23,070 nucleotides of DNA from an uncultured Collinsella sp. (GCA_902464035.1 CABQHT010000028.1:1-23070); one strand, 5' to 3'; numbered from the stretch's first letter, positions 8,185 to 17,473 are shown. Notes: generated by a model from the letters alone, not told the origin. Numbers and translations are program-made.

Positions 8185-9627
8185 ATGGACCAGACCGTAC
8201 CCGCATACGCCGCCGAGGTGGCCGATTACGGGCGCAGCCGCGACCCCGAGCCGGGTGAGGGCGCGCTCGTCAAGAACGTGCGTCCCGAATCGCCCGCGTG
8301 GGATGTGGGTATCGAGCCGGGCATGCGCGTGCTCACGGTCAACGGTGAGCAGCTTACCGACATGATTGTGTGGCTCTGGGAGGCCGACGATGATACCGTC
8401 GACCTCGAGGTTTTCGACCCGCGCGACAACAGCGTCACCCCCGTCGAGCTCGACCGCTTCCCGGGAGAGGACTGGGGCCTTGAATTCGATGGTCCCATCT
8501 TCGACGGCATGCGCACCTGCGTAAACGCCTGCGTGTTCTGCTTTATGACAATGCTCCCCAAGGGCGGCCGCTCCACGCTCTATATTCGCGACGACGACTA
8601 TCGCCTAAGCTTTTTACAGGGCAACTTTGTCACGCTCACGAACCTCACCGACGAGGACGTGCAAAACGTCATCCAGCGCAACATGAGCCCCATGAACGTG
8701 TCGGTCCACGCCGTGAGCCCCGACGTCCGCCGTCGTATGATGGGCCGCAAAGCCCAGCGAGGCATGGACGTGCTCGAGGCCATCATGGCCGCCGGCATCG
8801 AGATCCACGCGCAGATCGTATTGTGCCCCGGCATGAACGACGGCGAGGAGTTGGAAAAGACCCTGCGCTATTGCGAGGAGCACGAGCAGATCACGAGCCT
8901 GGGCATTGTGCCGCTCGGTTTTACCAAGCACCAGAACCGCTTTAGCTGGTCATACAGCGATAAACCCGAGCTCGCGCGCGAGACCATTGCCATGATCCGG
9001 CCCTATCAGGATCGCGCCTATGAGCGCTTTGGCCGCCACACCTTCCAGATGAGCGACGAGTTCTACCTGGACGCCGGCATCGAGCCGCCCGAGGCAGACT
9101 TTTACGATGGCTACCCGCAGTACTACGACGGCATCGGCATGATCCGCTCGTATCTGGACGAGACCGACGACGTGCTGGCTACCGATGCCGAGCGACTGGC
9201 CCGCGTCCGCGAGGCCATCGCCGCCCGTGGCCAGCACCTGCTGTGCCTCTCGGGCGCCAGCGCGCGCGACACGGTGGCGCGCTTTGTGGAGTCACCCCAG
9301 GGACTCGCCGGCACTGTCACGGCCATCAAGAACCGCTACTTTGGCGGCAACGTGGACGTGACCGGCCTCATCGTCGCGTGTGACATTCTGGAGCAGCTGC
9401 CCCAAGACCTGTCAGGGGTTATGCTCTTTGTGCCTAAGCTCATGTTCAACGCTGACGGCATGACGCTTGACGAGTATCATCGTGACGATTTACTCGCAAG
9501 CCTTACCAGTCGCGGCGCCGAGGTTCATGTGGTGTCGACCATGCCGCATGAGCTGCTCGATACCCTGGAGCGCATCCTTGGCATTGTGCCTGCCGACTCT
9601 AACACTTCCACTGACCCTACCCATTAA
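8185..9627 (+). CDS. DUF512 protein: PDZ plus radical SAM
   Basis: A 480-aa protein of the family annotated as DUF512 or putative FeS-containing radical SAM protein. An N-terminal PDZ-like domain (about 25-80, with SPAWDVGIEPGMRVLTVNG) is followed by a CX3CX2C cluster motif, C112-VNA-C116-VF-C119, which is the radical SAM 4Fe-4S site, and then the DUF512 region (about 260-470). The reaction catalysed is not known to me. The ATG at 8185 is two bases after ispH; AAGGAG at 8165-8170 is far upstream, so initiation may depend on coupling. Close spacing before der is common for this family in Gram-positive bacteria. Confidence 0.9.
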   Translation: MDQTVPAYAAEVADYGRSRDPEPGEGALVKNVRPESPAWDVGIEPGMRVLTVNGEQLTDMIVWLWEADDDTVDLEVFDPRDNSVTPVELDRFPGEDWGLEFDGPIFDGMRTCVNACVFCFMTMLPKGGRSTLYIRDDDYRLSFLQGNFVTLTNLTDEDVQNVIQRNMSPMNVSVHAVSPDVRRRMMGRKAQRGMDVLEAIMAAGIEIHAQIVLCPGMNDGEELEKTLRYCEEHEQITSLGIVPLGFTKHQNRFSWSYSDKPELARETIAMIRPYQDRAYERFGRHTFQMSDEFYLDAGIEPPEADFYDGYPQYYDGIGMIRSYLDETDDVLATDAERLARVREAIAARGQHLLCLSGASARDTVARFVESPQGLAGTVTAIKNRYFGGNVDVTGLIVACDILEQLPQDLSGVMLFVPKLMFNADGMTLDEYHRDDLLASLTSRGAEVHVVSTMPHELLDTLERILGIVPADSNTSTDPTH

Positions 9628-9637
9628 AGGAGAGCAG

Positions 9638-10972
9638 ATGAAACCTATCGTCGCCGTCGTCGGACGCCCCAACGTGGGCAAGTCCACGCTCGTTAACCGC
9701 CTGGCCCAGACCTCGGACGCCATCGTCCACGAGTCCCGCGGCGTCACGCGCGACCGCTCGTACCACACGGCCGATTGGAACGGCCGCGAGTTCACCATCG
9801 TCGACACGGGCGGCATCGAGCCGCTCAAGAGCGATGACGTCTTCGCCACGTCCATTCGCGACCAGGCACTCGCCGCCGCCGAGGAAGCCGCCGTCATCCT
9901 GTTTGTGGTCGACGGCCGCACCGGCGTCACCGAGGAGGACGAGTCGGTCGCTCGCATGCTCAAGCGCTGCGACAAGCCGGTCTTTCTGCTGGTGAACAAG
10001 CTCGACAACCCCGATCGTGAGAACGACAGCATCTGGGAGTTCTATTCGCTCGGCATCGGTGAGCCCACGCCGCTCTCGGCCCTGCATGGTCATGGCACGG
10101 GCGACCTGCTCGACGATATCGTGGCCCTGCTTCCGGAGGAAGAGGACGAGGTCGCCGATGAGTTCCCCGACGCGCTGAACGTGGCCATCATTGGCCGCCC
10201 CAACGCCGGCAAGTCCTCGCTGTTCAACCGCATCCTGGGCGCCGACCGCTCCATCGTGTCCAACATTGCCGGCACGACGCGCGACGCCATCGACACCGTC
10301 GTGGAGCGCAACGGCAAGCACTACCGCATGGTCGACACCGCGGGCATCCGCAAGAAGAGCACCGTGTACGAGAATATCGAGTACTACTCGATGGTCCGCG
10401 GCCTGCGCGCCATCGACCGCGCCGACGTGGCGCTGCTCGTCGTCGACGCCTCCGTGGGCGTTACCGAACAGGACCAGAAGGTCATGGGTCTTGCCATCGA
10501 GCGCGGCTGTGCCATCGTTGTGCTGCTCAACAAGTGGGACCTGCTCGACGACGACCGCAAGCGCGAGGCCTGCATGGAGACCATCGACCGCCGTCTGGGC
10601 GTCATGGCTCCCTGGGCCCAGTACCTGCGCATCTCTGCCCTCACTGGCCGCAGCGTCGAGAAGATCTGGGCGATGGTCGACGCAGCCGAGAAGACGCGTT
10701 CGCAAAAGATCAGCACCTCGCGCCTCAACACGTTCCTCACCGACCTACGTGAGTTCGGCCACACCGTGGTGGACGGCAAGCGCCGCCTGCGCATGCACTA
10801 CGTGACTCAGACGGGCGTCAATCCGCCGACGTTCACGTTCTTCGTCAACCACAGCGATCTGGTCAACGACACCTACCAGCGCTACGTGGAGAACCGCATG
10901 CGCTCGACCTTCGATTTTGCCGGCACGCCCATTCGACTCTTCTTTAGGAAGAAGGAACAAAAGGATGCATAA
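9638..10972 (+). CDS. der: Ribosome biogenesis GTPase Der (EngA)
   Basis: Der is an essential tandem GTPase needed for 50S ribosome maturation. Both G domains are complete: domain 1 has GRPNVGKS (9-16), DTGG (56-59) and NKLD (120-123); domain 2 has GRPNAGKS (186-193), DTAG (233-236) and NKWD (298-301). A C-terminal KH-like domain follows (to 444). The acidic linker EEEDEVADE joins the G domains. The ATG at 9638 is preceded by AGGAGAG, ten bases after the DUF512 stop; longer upstream readings lie inside that gene and are rejected. The end of the gene overlaps plsY by eight bases. Confidence 0.97.
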   Translation: MKPIVAVVGRPNVGKSTLVNRLAQTSDAIVHESRGVTRDRSYHTADWNGREFTIVDTGGIEPLKSDDVFATSIRDQALAAAEEAAVILFVVDGRTGVTEEDESVARMLKRCDKPVFLLVNKLDNPDRENDSIWEFYSLGIGEPTPLSALHGHGTGDLLDDIVALLPEEEDEVADEFPDALNVAIIGRPNAGKSSLFNRILGADRSIVSNIAGTTRDAIDTVVERNGKHYRMVDTAGIRKKSTVYENIEYYSMVRGLRAIDRADVALLVVDASVGVTEQDQKVMGLAIERGCAIVVLLNKWDLLDDDRKREACMETIDRRLGVMAPWAQYLRISALTGRSVEKIWAMVDAAEKTRSQKISTSRLNTFLTDLREFGHTVVDGKRRLRMHYVTQTGVNPPTFTFFVNHSDLVNDTYQRYVENRMRSTFDFAGTPIRLFFRKKEQKDA

Positions 10973-11648
10973 TCCGATTCTGCTGACCGCCATCTGCGCC
11001 GTGGTCTCGTTCTTTATCGGAGCGATTCCGTTTGGCCTGATCCTGGGCCGCGTGTTCAACCACACCGACATTCGCAAGGCGGGTTCCGGCAACATCGGCA
11101 CAACCAATGCGCTGCGCGTGGCCGGCCCTAAGGTGGCCGCGCTCACGTTGTTGCTCGACTGCCTTAAGGGCGCCATCTGCGTCCTTATCGCGCGTCCGCT
11201 CATTGCCGACTTGGGCTATGGCTTCCCCGTAAGCATCATGGCGCCCGGAGCCCCCGGCGATTGGATGCTCGGCGTCATTTGCCTGGCAGCGGTGTGGGGT
11301 CATATCTTCTCGCCCTACCTCAACTTCCATGGCGGCAAGGGTATCGCGGTTGGTCTGGGCGTCATCCTCGCCTGGTACTGGCCCATTGGCCTGTCGCTGC
11401 TGGGCATGTTTATCGTGGCCGTCGCCATCACCAAGTTTGTGTCGGTGGGCTCGCTTGCCGCGGCCATCGGTCTTCCCATCGCCGCCTGCGCGGTCTTTCC
11501 GTACAGCAGCCTAGGCCTCAAGTTCTGCATGGCGATGATCGGCATCACCGTGGTGTGGGCCCATCGTGCGAACATCAAAAAGCTCATGACGGGTAAGGAG
11601 TCCAAGCTCTCGTTTACCAAGCGCGTCACCGAGCCCGACGATAAGTAG
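10965..11648 (+). CDS. plsY: Glycerol-3-phosphate acyltransferase PlsY
   Basis: PlsY is an integral membrane enzyme that acylates glycerol 3-phosphate from acyl phosphate, the first step of phosphatidic acid synthesis in most bacteria. The conserved loops are present: KAGSGNIGTTNALRVAG (39-54), the mid-protein KGA, and FHGGKGIAVGLG (121-132). About five hydrophobic segments fit the known topology. At 227 aa it is slightly longer than the typical 200-210. The ATG at 10965 overlaps the last eight bases of der and follows GAAGGAA. Its substrate glycerol 3-phosphate comes from the next gene's product. Confidence 0.96.
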   Translation: MHNPILLTAICAVVSFFIGAIPFGLILGRVFNHTDIRKAGSGNIGTTNALRVAGPKVAALTLLLDCLKGAICVLIARPLIADLGYGFPVSIMAPGAPGDWMLGVICLAAVWGHIFSPYLNFHGGKGIAVGLGVILAWYWPIGLSLLGMFIVAVAITKFVSVGSLAAAIGLPIAACAVFPYSSLGLKFCMAMIGITVVWAHRANIKKLMTGKESKLSFTKRVTEPDDK

Positions 11649-11657
11649 GAGAGAGTC

Positions 11658-12665
11658 ATGAATGTTGCGCTGATTGGCTCTGGCTCCTGGGGAACCGCCG
11701 TCGCCGGCCTTGCCGCCGCGCGAGCCGGGCGCGTGACCATGTGGGCCCATAGTGAGCAGACGGCCGCCGGCATTAACGGCGAGCATCGCAACCCGCGCTA
11801 TCTGGTGGGATATGAGCTGCCGGACAACGTGGTAGCAACGACCGAGCTCGCCCGGGCGCTCGACAGTGCCGATGCTATCATCTTTGCCGTGCCCTCCACG
11901 CATCTGCGCGACGTGTGTCACCAGGCCGCGCCCTTTATCGGCGCCGATACCCCGGTGCTCTGCCTCACCAAGGGCATTGAGCCCGAGTCCGGCCTGCTCA
12001 TGAGCGAGGTCATCGCCAGCGAGATCGGCAACGAGTCGCGTGTCGCGGCGCTCTCGGGCCCCAACCATGCTGAGGAGATCTGCCGCGGCGGGCTTTCTGC
12101 CGCCGTCATCGCCAGCAAAGATCCGCAGGTAGGGGAGACCTTTAAGGACCTGCTCCTATCCACGGCCTTCCGCATCTACCTGTCGCAGGACATGACCGGC
12201 GTCGAGGTTTGCGGCGCCATGAAAAACGTCATCGCCATCGTGTGCGGCATTTCCGCCGGTTCTGGTGCGGGCGACAACACGCTTGCCCTTATCATGACGC
12301 GCGGCCTGGCCGAGATCAGCCGTCTGGTGCACGCCCGCGGCGGTCAAGCCATGACCTGCATGGGTCTTGCCGGCATGGGCGACCTCATTGCCACCTGCAC
12401 CTCGGAGCATTCGCGCAACCGTACCTTTGGCTACGAGTTTGCCCACGGCGTGTCGCTCGACGAGTACCAGGCACGTACGCATATGGTGGTCGAGGGCGCC
12501 GTCGCGGCCCGCAGCGTCAGCGAGCTCGCCCGTTCACTGGGCGTAGACATTCCGCTCACCTTTGCCGTGGAGCAAACGCTCTACAACGGTGTTACTTTGG
12601 ATAGGGCGCTCGAGATTCTCACAGATCGCGTCCCTTCTCAAGAGTTCTACGGACTCACCGACTAG
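11658..12665 (+). CDS. gpsA: Glycerol-3-phosphate dehydrogenase [NAD(P)+]
   Basis: It reduces dihydroxyacetone phosphate to sn-glycerol 3-phosphate for phospholipid synthesis. The N-terminal Rossmann fold starts with LIGSGSWGTAVAG (residues 5-17). LTKGIE (103-108), SGPNHAEE (133-140), the catalytic Lys in CGAMKNVIAI (K189), and GMGDLIATCTSEHSRNR (239-255), which binds the substrate phosphate, are all present. Length 335 aa is standard. TAGGAGAGAG lies just upstream of the ATG, nine bases after plsY. Together with PlsY and PlsC it completes a route from DHAP to phosphatidic acid within one gene cluster. Confidence 0.97.
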   Translation: MNVALIGSGSWGTAVAGLAAARAGRVTMWAHSEQTAAGINGEHRNPRYLVGYELPDNVVATTELARALDSADAIIFAVPSTHLRDVCHQAAPFIGADTPVLCLTKGIEPESGLLMSEVIASEIGNESRVAALSGPNHAEEICRGGLSAAVIASKDPQVGETFKDLLLSTAFRIYLSQDMTGVEVCGAMKNVIAIVCGISAGSGAGDNTLALIMTRGLAEISRLVHARGGQAMTCMGLAGMGDLIATCTSEHSRNRTFGYEFAHGVSLDEYQARTHMVVEGAVAARSVSELARSLGVDIPLTFAVEQTLYNGVTLDRALEILTDRVPSQEFYGLTD

Positions 12666-12683
12666 CGCAGAAAGGCTTCTACC

Positions 12684-13355
12684 ATGGGTTCCATCAAAAT
12701 CGCTCCGTCTGTCCTTTCGGCCGACATGGCCAACCTCAAGGGCGAACTCGACAAGATCGCCGGTGCCGACTACGTGCACTTCGACGTTATGGACGGTCAC
12801 TTTACCGGCAACCTCACCTTTGGCGTTGATATCCTCAAGGCCGTCAAGCGCTCCACCAACGTGCCGGTCGACGCGCACCTGATGGTGTCGAACCCCGACG
12901 AGACGGTCGATTGGTATGCCGATGCCGGTGCCGATATGATCACCGTGCACTACGAGGCCTCCACGCACCTGCACCGCACGCTCACGCACCTGCAGCAGCG
13001 CGGTGTAAAGGCCGGCGTGGTGCTCAACCCCGCCACCCCCGTGTGCGTGCTCGAGAGCATCATCGACGTCGTCGATATGGTGCTGCTCATGAGTGTGAAC
13101 CCGGGCTTTGGCGGCCAGAGCTTTATTCCCGGTACCATTGCCAAACTGCACGAGCTTACGGCCATGTGCGAGCGCCACGGCGTGTCACCCCTCATCGAGG
13201 TCGACGGCGGCATCTCTTCCAAGAACATTGTCGAGGTCGTCAAGGCCGGCGCAAACGTCCTCGTGGCCGGCTCCGCCGTATTTAAGTCCGAAGATCCCGC
13301 TGCCGAGGTTGCGCTGCTGCAGAAGCTGGGCAACGAGGCCGCACAGGAGGCATAA
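12684..13355 (+). CDS. rpe: Ribulose-phosphate 3-epimerase
   Basis: It interconverts ribulose 5-phosphate and xylulose 5-phosphate in the pentose phosphate pathway. The TIM-barrel signature motifs are all visible: IAPSVLSADMANL, the metal site HFDVMDGHFTGNLTFG, DAHLMV, LNPATP, SVNPGFGGQSF, and the phosphate-binding EVDGGIS with AGSAVF. At 223 aa it is full length. The ATG follows AGAAAGG, 18 bases after gpsA. The last codons contain AGGAGG (13346-13351), which serves the next gene. Confidence 0.96.
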   Translation: MGSIKIAPSVLSADMANLKGELDKIAGADYVHFDVMDGHFTGNLTFGVDILKAVKRSTNVPVDAHLMVSNPDETVDWYADAGADMITVHYEASTHLHRTLTHLQQRGVKAGVVLNPATPVCVLESIIDVVDMVLLMSVNPGFGGQSFIPGTIAKLHELTAMCERHGVSPLIEVDGGISSKNIVEVVKAGANVLVAGSAVFKSEDPAAEVALLQKLGNEAAQEA

Positions 13356-13361
13356 ACCCTT

Positions 13362-14540
13362 ATGACCGCAGGTCAAAACCGTATACCCGTGAATCTTGAC
13401 TATGCCGCCTCGACGCCCATGCGCGCCGAGGCGCTCCTTGCGCAGCGCGAGTACGACGACAGCGAGCTTGCCGGCGTCAACCCCAACTCGCTGCATTCGC
13501 TCGGCCGCAAGGCTGCCGCGCGTCTGGAGGTTGCACGTCGCGAGATCGCCCATAGCTTTGGCGCACGCGTCCGCCCGTCCGAGATCATCTTGACCAACGG
13601 CGGCACCGAAGCCAACCAGCTGGCGCTGCTCGGTCTTGCCGAGGGCACTCGTCAGCGCGATCGCAAGCGCGGTCGTGTAATCGTTTCGGCCATCGAGCAC
13701 GATTCGATTCTGGACAACCTGCCGCTGCTGCGTGCCGCCGGCTTTACCGTCGACCTGGTACAGCCCTGCCGCGCGGGCTACGTTGAGCCTGCCACGCTTG
13801 TCGAGCTGCTCAGCGACGACGTGGCGCTCGTGAGCATTATGGTCGCCAACAACGAGACCGGCGTGGTGCAGCCCATCCGCGAGCTTGCCGCAGCTGCGCA
13901 CACCGCAGGTGCCCTGTTCCACACCGATGCCATCCAGGGCTACTTGCATATTCCGCTCGATGTCACCGAGCTGGGCGTCGACGCCATGTCCGTCGCAGCC
14001 CACAAGATTGGCGGTCCCGTGGCATCTGGCGCACTCTACCTTAAGAGCCGCACGCCGCTGCGCCCGCGCATCTTTGGGGGCGGACAGGAGGCCGGTCGTC
14101 GTGCCGGCACGCAAGACCTGCGAACGCAGCTCGCCTTTGCCGCTGCCGCCTCGTCTCTGACGCCCCATGTGGCTCAGGAGCGCGCGAAGCTGCAAACCCT
14201 TTCCGACAAGCTCTACGCCACGCTTACGGCCCACCCGCGCATTCACGCCACCATGGGTGACTACGCGCAAGCCGACCGTCTGCCCGGCATGGTATCGATC
14301 TACATTGACGGCATGGACTCCGAGGAACTCATCATCAAGCTCGACGCCGCCGGCTTTGAGGTGTCGGCAGGCTCGGCATGCTCGAGTGGCAGCATGGACC
14401 CGAGCCACGTACTCAGCGCGATGGGCATCGGCCGCGAGCAGGCATTGGGAGCACTGCGCATTTCCTTTGATGACCGCGTGAATCCGAGCGATCTGGACGA
14501 GTTCGCCCAAACGCTGCTCTCGATCGTGGGTGCCGCATGA
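13362..14540 (+). CDS. Cysteine desulfurase (NifS/IscS-like aminotransferase class V)
   Basis: A PLP enzyme that takes sulfur from cysteine as an enzyme persulfide for Fe-S clusters or tRNA thiolation. The N-terminal YAASTPM, IEHDS (H113), NNETG, HTDAIQ (D189), the PLP lysine in SVAAHKIGGP (K215), RAGTQD, and the persulfide Cys in SAGSACSSG (C340) are all present, so it should be active. At 392 aa it is normal. No IscU or MnmA gene is adjacent, so its sulfur acceptor is not visible here. It starts six bases after rpe and overlaps the next gene by four bases (ATGA). IspH and the DUF512 protein in the same operon both need Fe-S clusters. Confidence 0.94.
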   Translation: MTAGQNRIPVNLDYAASTPMRAEALLAQREYDDSELAGVNPNSLHSLGRKAAARLEVARREIAHSFGARVRPSEIILTNGGTEANQLALLGLAEGTRQRDRKRGRVIVSAIEHDSILDNLPLLRAAGFTVDLVQPCRAGYVEPATLVELLSDDVALVSIMVANNETGVVQPIRELAAAAHTAGALFHTDAIQGYLHIPLDVTELGVDAMSVAAHKIGGPVASGALYLKSRTPLRPRIFGGGQEAGRRAGTQDLRTQLAFAAAASSLTPHVAQERAKLQTLSDKLYATLTAHPRIHATMGDYAQADRLPGMVSIYIDGMDSEELIIKLDAAGFEVSAGSACSSGSMDPSHVLSAMGIGREQALGALRISFDDRVNPSDLDEFAQTLLSIVGAA

Positions 14541-15346
14541 TCGTCGCCGAGCTTGAGCGCGCGCTGCTGGCACGCTATCCCAAGACCAATGCCGAGAGTT
14601 GGGACCATGTAGGACTCTCCGTCGGCGACCCTGCCGCGGAGATTACCGGTGTTGTCTGCGCACTCGATGCGACCGAGGCTAATGTTCGCCGCGCCCAAGA
14701 AGCAAGCGCCAACGTGCTGCTGACGCATCATCCCATATACATCAAGGCACCCGAGGCCTTTTGTCCGGCGGATGCCACACGACCCCAGTGCAGTGCGGCC
14801 CTCTACGAGGCTGCCCGCTGCGGGGTGAGCATTATCTCGCTCCACACCAACCTGGACCGCTCGCACGAAGCCCGTGCCTGCCTGAGCAAGCTGCTGGGTG
14901 CCGCACCCGTGAGCTCACTGGAGCACGTGGACGACCCCGAGGCCACCGGCCTGGGCGCACTTGCAACGCTCAACGACCCGTGCACGCTGCGCGATCTTGC
15001 CACCCGTGCTGCCACGGCCTTTGGCAGCGACCCGCGTGTGTGGGGCAAAGCTGATCGCCCGTGCCGCACCGTCGCCATCTTGGGCGGCTCCTTGGGCGAC
15101 TTTGGAGAGCTCGCCATTGCCGCAGGCGCAGATGTTGTCGTGACGGGCGAGGCCGGCTACCACGTGGCGCAGGACCTTGCCTTGCGTGGCCTGGGCGTGA
15201 TCCTACTCGGCCACGACCGCTCCGAAGAGCCGTTCGTGGATATCTTGATGAACTCTGCAGTTGACGCCGGGGTCGACCCCCGTCATACGATTAAAATACT
15301 GAACCCTTGCCAATGGTGGACTGTGACAAAAGGAGAGAACTTATGA
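14537..15346 (+). CDS. Nif3-like dinuclear metal center protein (DUF34, YqfO/YbgI family)
   Basis: A member of the Nif3 family, often labelled GTP cyclohydrolase 1 type 2 on weak grounds; the true function is unsettled. Metal-binding blocks are visible: LLTHHPIY (H64, H65), SLHTNLD, and GHDRSEEPF near the C-terminus, with TGEAGYH before it. The typical start AELERALLARYP...AESWDHVGLSVGD is present. At 269 aa it matches the short form that lacks the inserted PII-like domain. It overlaps the cysteine desulfurase gene by four bases and the following gene by four bases, a tightly coupled trio. Confidence 0.92.
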   Translation: MIVAELERALLARYPKTNAESWDHVGLSVGDPAAEITGVVCALDATEANVRRAQEASANVLLTHHPIYIKAPEAFCPADATRPQCSAALYEAARCGVSIISLHTNLDRSHEARACLSKLLGAAPVSSLEHVDDPEATGLGALATLNDPCTLRDLATRAATAFGSDPRVWGKADRPCRTVAILGGSLGDFGELAIAAGADVVVTGEAGYHVAQDLALRGLGVILLGHDRSEEPFVDILMNSAVDAGVDPRHTIKILNPCQWWTVTKGENL

Positions 15347-16062
15347 GCGCCGGCGCTACGCTACTCAAGCTGCAACAGATCGATTTGGAGCTCGCCCGCA
15401 ACAAGAGCGAACTTGCCAATATGCCGGAGCTCAAGGAGCTCGCTTCCAAGCGAAAGACCTATGTAAAGCTTAAGTCCGAGATGACGAAGCTCTATGCTCA
15501 GCGCAAGGACTTAGACATTGAACTCGACGATCTCAACACCACCGAGATCCAGACCAACAACGCCATCGAGGCCGCCAAGAAGCGCCACGTCGACGGCTCT
15601 GACTACCGCGAGGTGCAGGACCTGGAGAATGAGCTTGCCACCCTGGCAAAGCGTCTGGACAAGATTGAGCACACCCGCAAGGACGTCGTCGTCGCCCATA
15701 AGGAAGCACTCGACCGCGAGGCCCGCGCGCAGGCCATCATCGCCAAGTTCGAGGAGGGCGTGAAGGCCGACACGAAGGCCGCCCGCGCCAAGGCCGCCGA
15801 CCTGCAGGCCCAGATCGATGCCGCCACCAAGGAGCGCACCGCCCTTGCCGCTACGCTGCCGACCGACGTGCTCACCGATTATGAGCGTCTGCTCAAGCAG
15901 TTCCGCGGCCTGGCCGTCGAGACCATCAAGGGCAACATCCCTACGGTCTGCCACACCGCGCTGCAGGCTTCGTCCATGAGCGACCTCAACCACGACGGTA
16001 GCGAGATTACGCACTGCCCGTACTGTCACCGCCTGCTGGTGCTCCCGAGCAAGGAAGCGTAA
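15343..16062 (+). CDS. Coiled-coil protein with C-terminal zinc ribbon (C4-type family)
   Basis: A cytoplasmic protein of 239 aa. Residues about 10-170 are an almost continuous coiled coil rich in Lys, Glu and Ala, and the end has a zinc-ribbon-like motif, HCPYCHRLLVLP (C225, C228). In relatives the first knuckle reads CxxCH; here it is PTVCH, so only C203 remains and the first Cys is absent. The function is unknown; the gene is typically found next to Nif3-family genes, as here. ATG 15343 overlaps the preceding stop (ATGA) and follows AAAGGAGAG. Confidence 0.85.
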   Translation: MSAGATLLKLQQIDLELARNKSELANMPELKELASKRKTYVKLKSEMTKLYAQRKDLDIELDDLNTTEIQTNNAIEAAKKRHVDGSDYREVQDLENELATLAKRLDKIEHTRKDVVVAHKEALDREARAQAIIAKFEEGVKADTKAARAKAADLQAQIDAATKERTALAATLPTDVLTDYERLLKQFRGLAVETIKGNIPTVCHTALQASSMSDLNHDGSEITHCPYCHRLLVLPSKEA

Positions 16063-16065
16063 ACG

Positions 16066-17277
16066 ATGGCGGCACCCAACAATTCAATGCAACTTGAGGG
16101 TAAAACGATCCTGCTGGGCATTACCGGCGGGATCGCCGCCTATAAGTCCTGCAACATCGTGCGCCAGCTGCAAAAGCGCGGCGCACGCGTCAAGGTCGTC
16201 ATGAGCGAGCATGCCACGGAGTTTGTGGGGCCGCTTACCTTCCGCGCGCTCACCAATGAGCCGGTCGCCGTGGGCCTGTTCGACGACCCCTCCGACCCCA
16301 TCCACCACATTTCACTGGCCCAGGAGCCCGATCTGGTGGTCGTGGCGCCCGCGACGGCCAATATCATCGCCAAGATGGCCAACGGCATTGCCGACGACCT
16401 CATCTCCACCACGCTGCTCGCCACGCCGCGACCCATTGTGATTGCGCCGGCCATGAACAATGGCATGTGGAAGGCGCCGGCCACCCAGGCCAATATGGCC
16501 ACGCTGCGCGACCGCGGCGTGCACGTGGTGGGCCCGGGCAGCGGCTACCTTGCCTGTGGCGACGTTGACACGGGGCGCATGAGTGAGCCCGAGGACATCG
16601 TCGAAGCCATCTGCGAGGTGCTCAATCCCGTGCCGCAAGACCTGACGGGTAAGCGCATCGTGATCACCGCCGGCCCCACGCACGAACCGATCGACCCCGT
16701 ACGCTTCATCGGCAACCGGTCGTCGGGCAAGATGGGCATCGCCCTGGCGGGGGAGGCCGTTCGCCGTGGGGCTGTGGTCACGCTCGTGCTAGGACCGACA
16801 TCACTCGAAGTTCCCCGCGGCGTGGAGTGCGTGCGTGTGCAGACCGCCGCAGAGATGTTGCAGGCGGCGCTGAGCGCCTTCCAGACGGCCGACGCGGCCA
16901 TTTGTGCGGCTGCCGTCGCCGACTACACGCCTGCCGCCCCTGCGGATCACAAGCTCAAAAAGGCCAACGAACGCTTGAATCGCATCGAACTGGTCGAGAC
17001 GGTTGATATTTTGGCCGAGCTTTCGCGCCAAAAGGGAGAGCGGTGCGTGATCGGCTTTGCAGCCGAGACCGATAACGTCGTGGAGTATGCTGAGCGTAAA
17101 TTGGCCCGTAAGGGTTGCGATGCGATCATCGCCAACGATGTTTCGCGCGCCGATTCGGGCTTTGGAACTGACACCAATAAGGCCTGGATTGTTAGCACGG
17201 CAGGGACGCAGGAACTTCCTGTGCTAACAAAACCCCAGCTCGCAGATACAATTTTGGGCTTGCTCAAAAATAATTAA
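16066..17277 (+). CDS. coaBC: Bifunctional phosphopantothenoylcysteine decarboxylase/synthetase
   Basis: CoaBC makes 4'-phosphopantetheine for coenzyme A in two steps. The CoaC half (about 10-185) is a flavoprotein with GITGGIAAYKS, the catalytic His in HHIS (H81), PAMNNGMW (128-135) and the Cys in LACGDVDTGRM (C164). The CoaB half (about 195-403) has ITAGPTHEPIDPVRFIGNRS (200-219), AAAVADYTPA and the lysine-rich KLKKAN, which contains the catalytic Lys. At 403 aa it is full length. It starts three bases after the zinc-ribbon gene with AAGGAAG upstream, and is the last gene of the long series. Confidence 0.97.
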   Translation: MAAPNNSMQLEGKTILLGITGGIAAYKSCNIVRQLQKRGARVKVVMSEHATEFVGPLTFRALTNEPVAVGLFDDPSDPIHHISLAQEPDLVVVAPATANIIAKMANGIADDLISTTLLATPRPIVIAPAMNNGMWKAPATQANMATLRDRGVHVVGPGSGYLACGDVDTGRMSEPEDIVEAICEVLNPVPQDLTGKRIVITAGPTHEPIDPVRFIGNRSSGKMGIALAGEAVRRGAVVTLVLGPTSLEVPRGVECVRVQTAAEMLQAALSAFQTADAAICAAAVADYTPAAPADHKLKKANERLNRIELVETVDILAELSRQKGERCVIGFAAETDNVVEYAERKLARKGCDAIIANDVSRADSGFGTDTNKAWIVSTAGTQELPVLTKPQLADTILGLLKNN

Positions 17278-17285
17278 AAAAGTTC

Positions 17286-17315
17286 TTGCGCAAGGACAAA
17301 GTTTCGGGTTAATAT
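17286..17315 (+). promoter_or_regulatory. Probable promoter of tRNA-Pro
   Basis: TTGCGC (17286-17291) and TAATAT (17310-17315) are 18 bp apart, just after the coaBC stop and about 40 bp before the tRNA. The -35 box sits inside the palindrome CTTGCGCAAG (17285-17294). Confidence 0.6.
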
Positions 17316-17357
17316 ACTCCCTGTTGCGAGCGAGAGCAGAGCAACAAACAAAAGCTT

Positions 17358-17434
<77 letters not shown>

Positions 17435-17443
17435 GAAGTTTGC

Positions 17444-17473
17444 AGGTCAGGCACCTCGTGCCTGACCTTTTTT
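17444..17473 (+). terminator. Rho-independent terminator after tRNA-Pro
   Basis: The perfect 11-bp stem AGGTCAGGCAC/GTGCCTGACCT has a CTC loop and runs into six Ts (17468-17473), ten bases after the tRNA. Confidence 0.93.
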
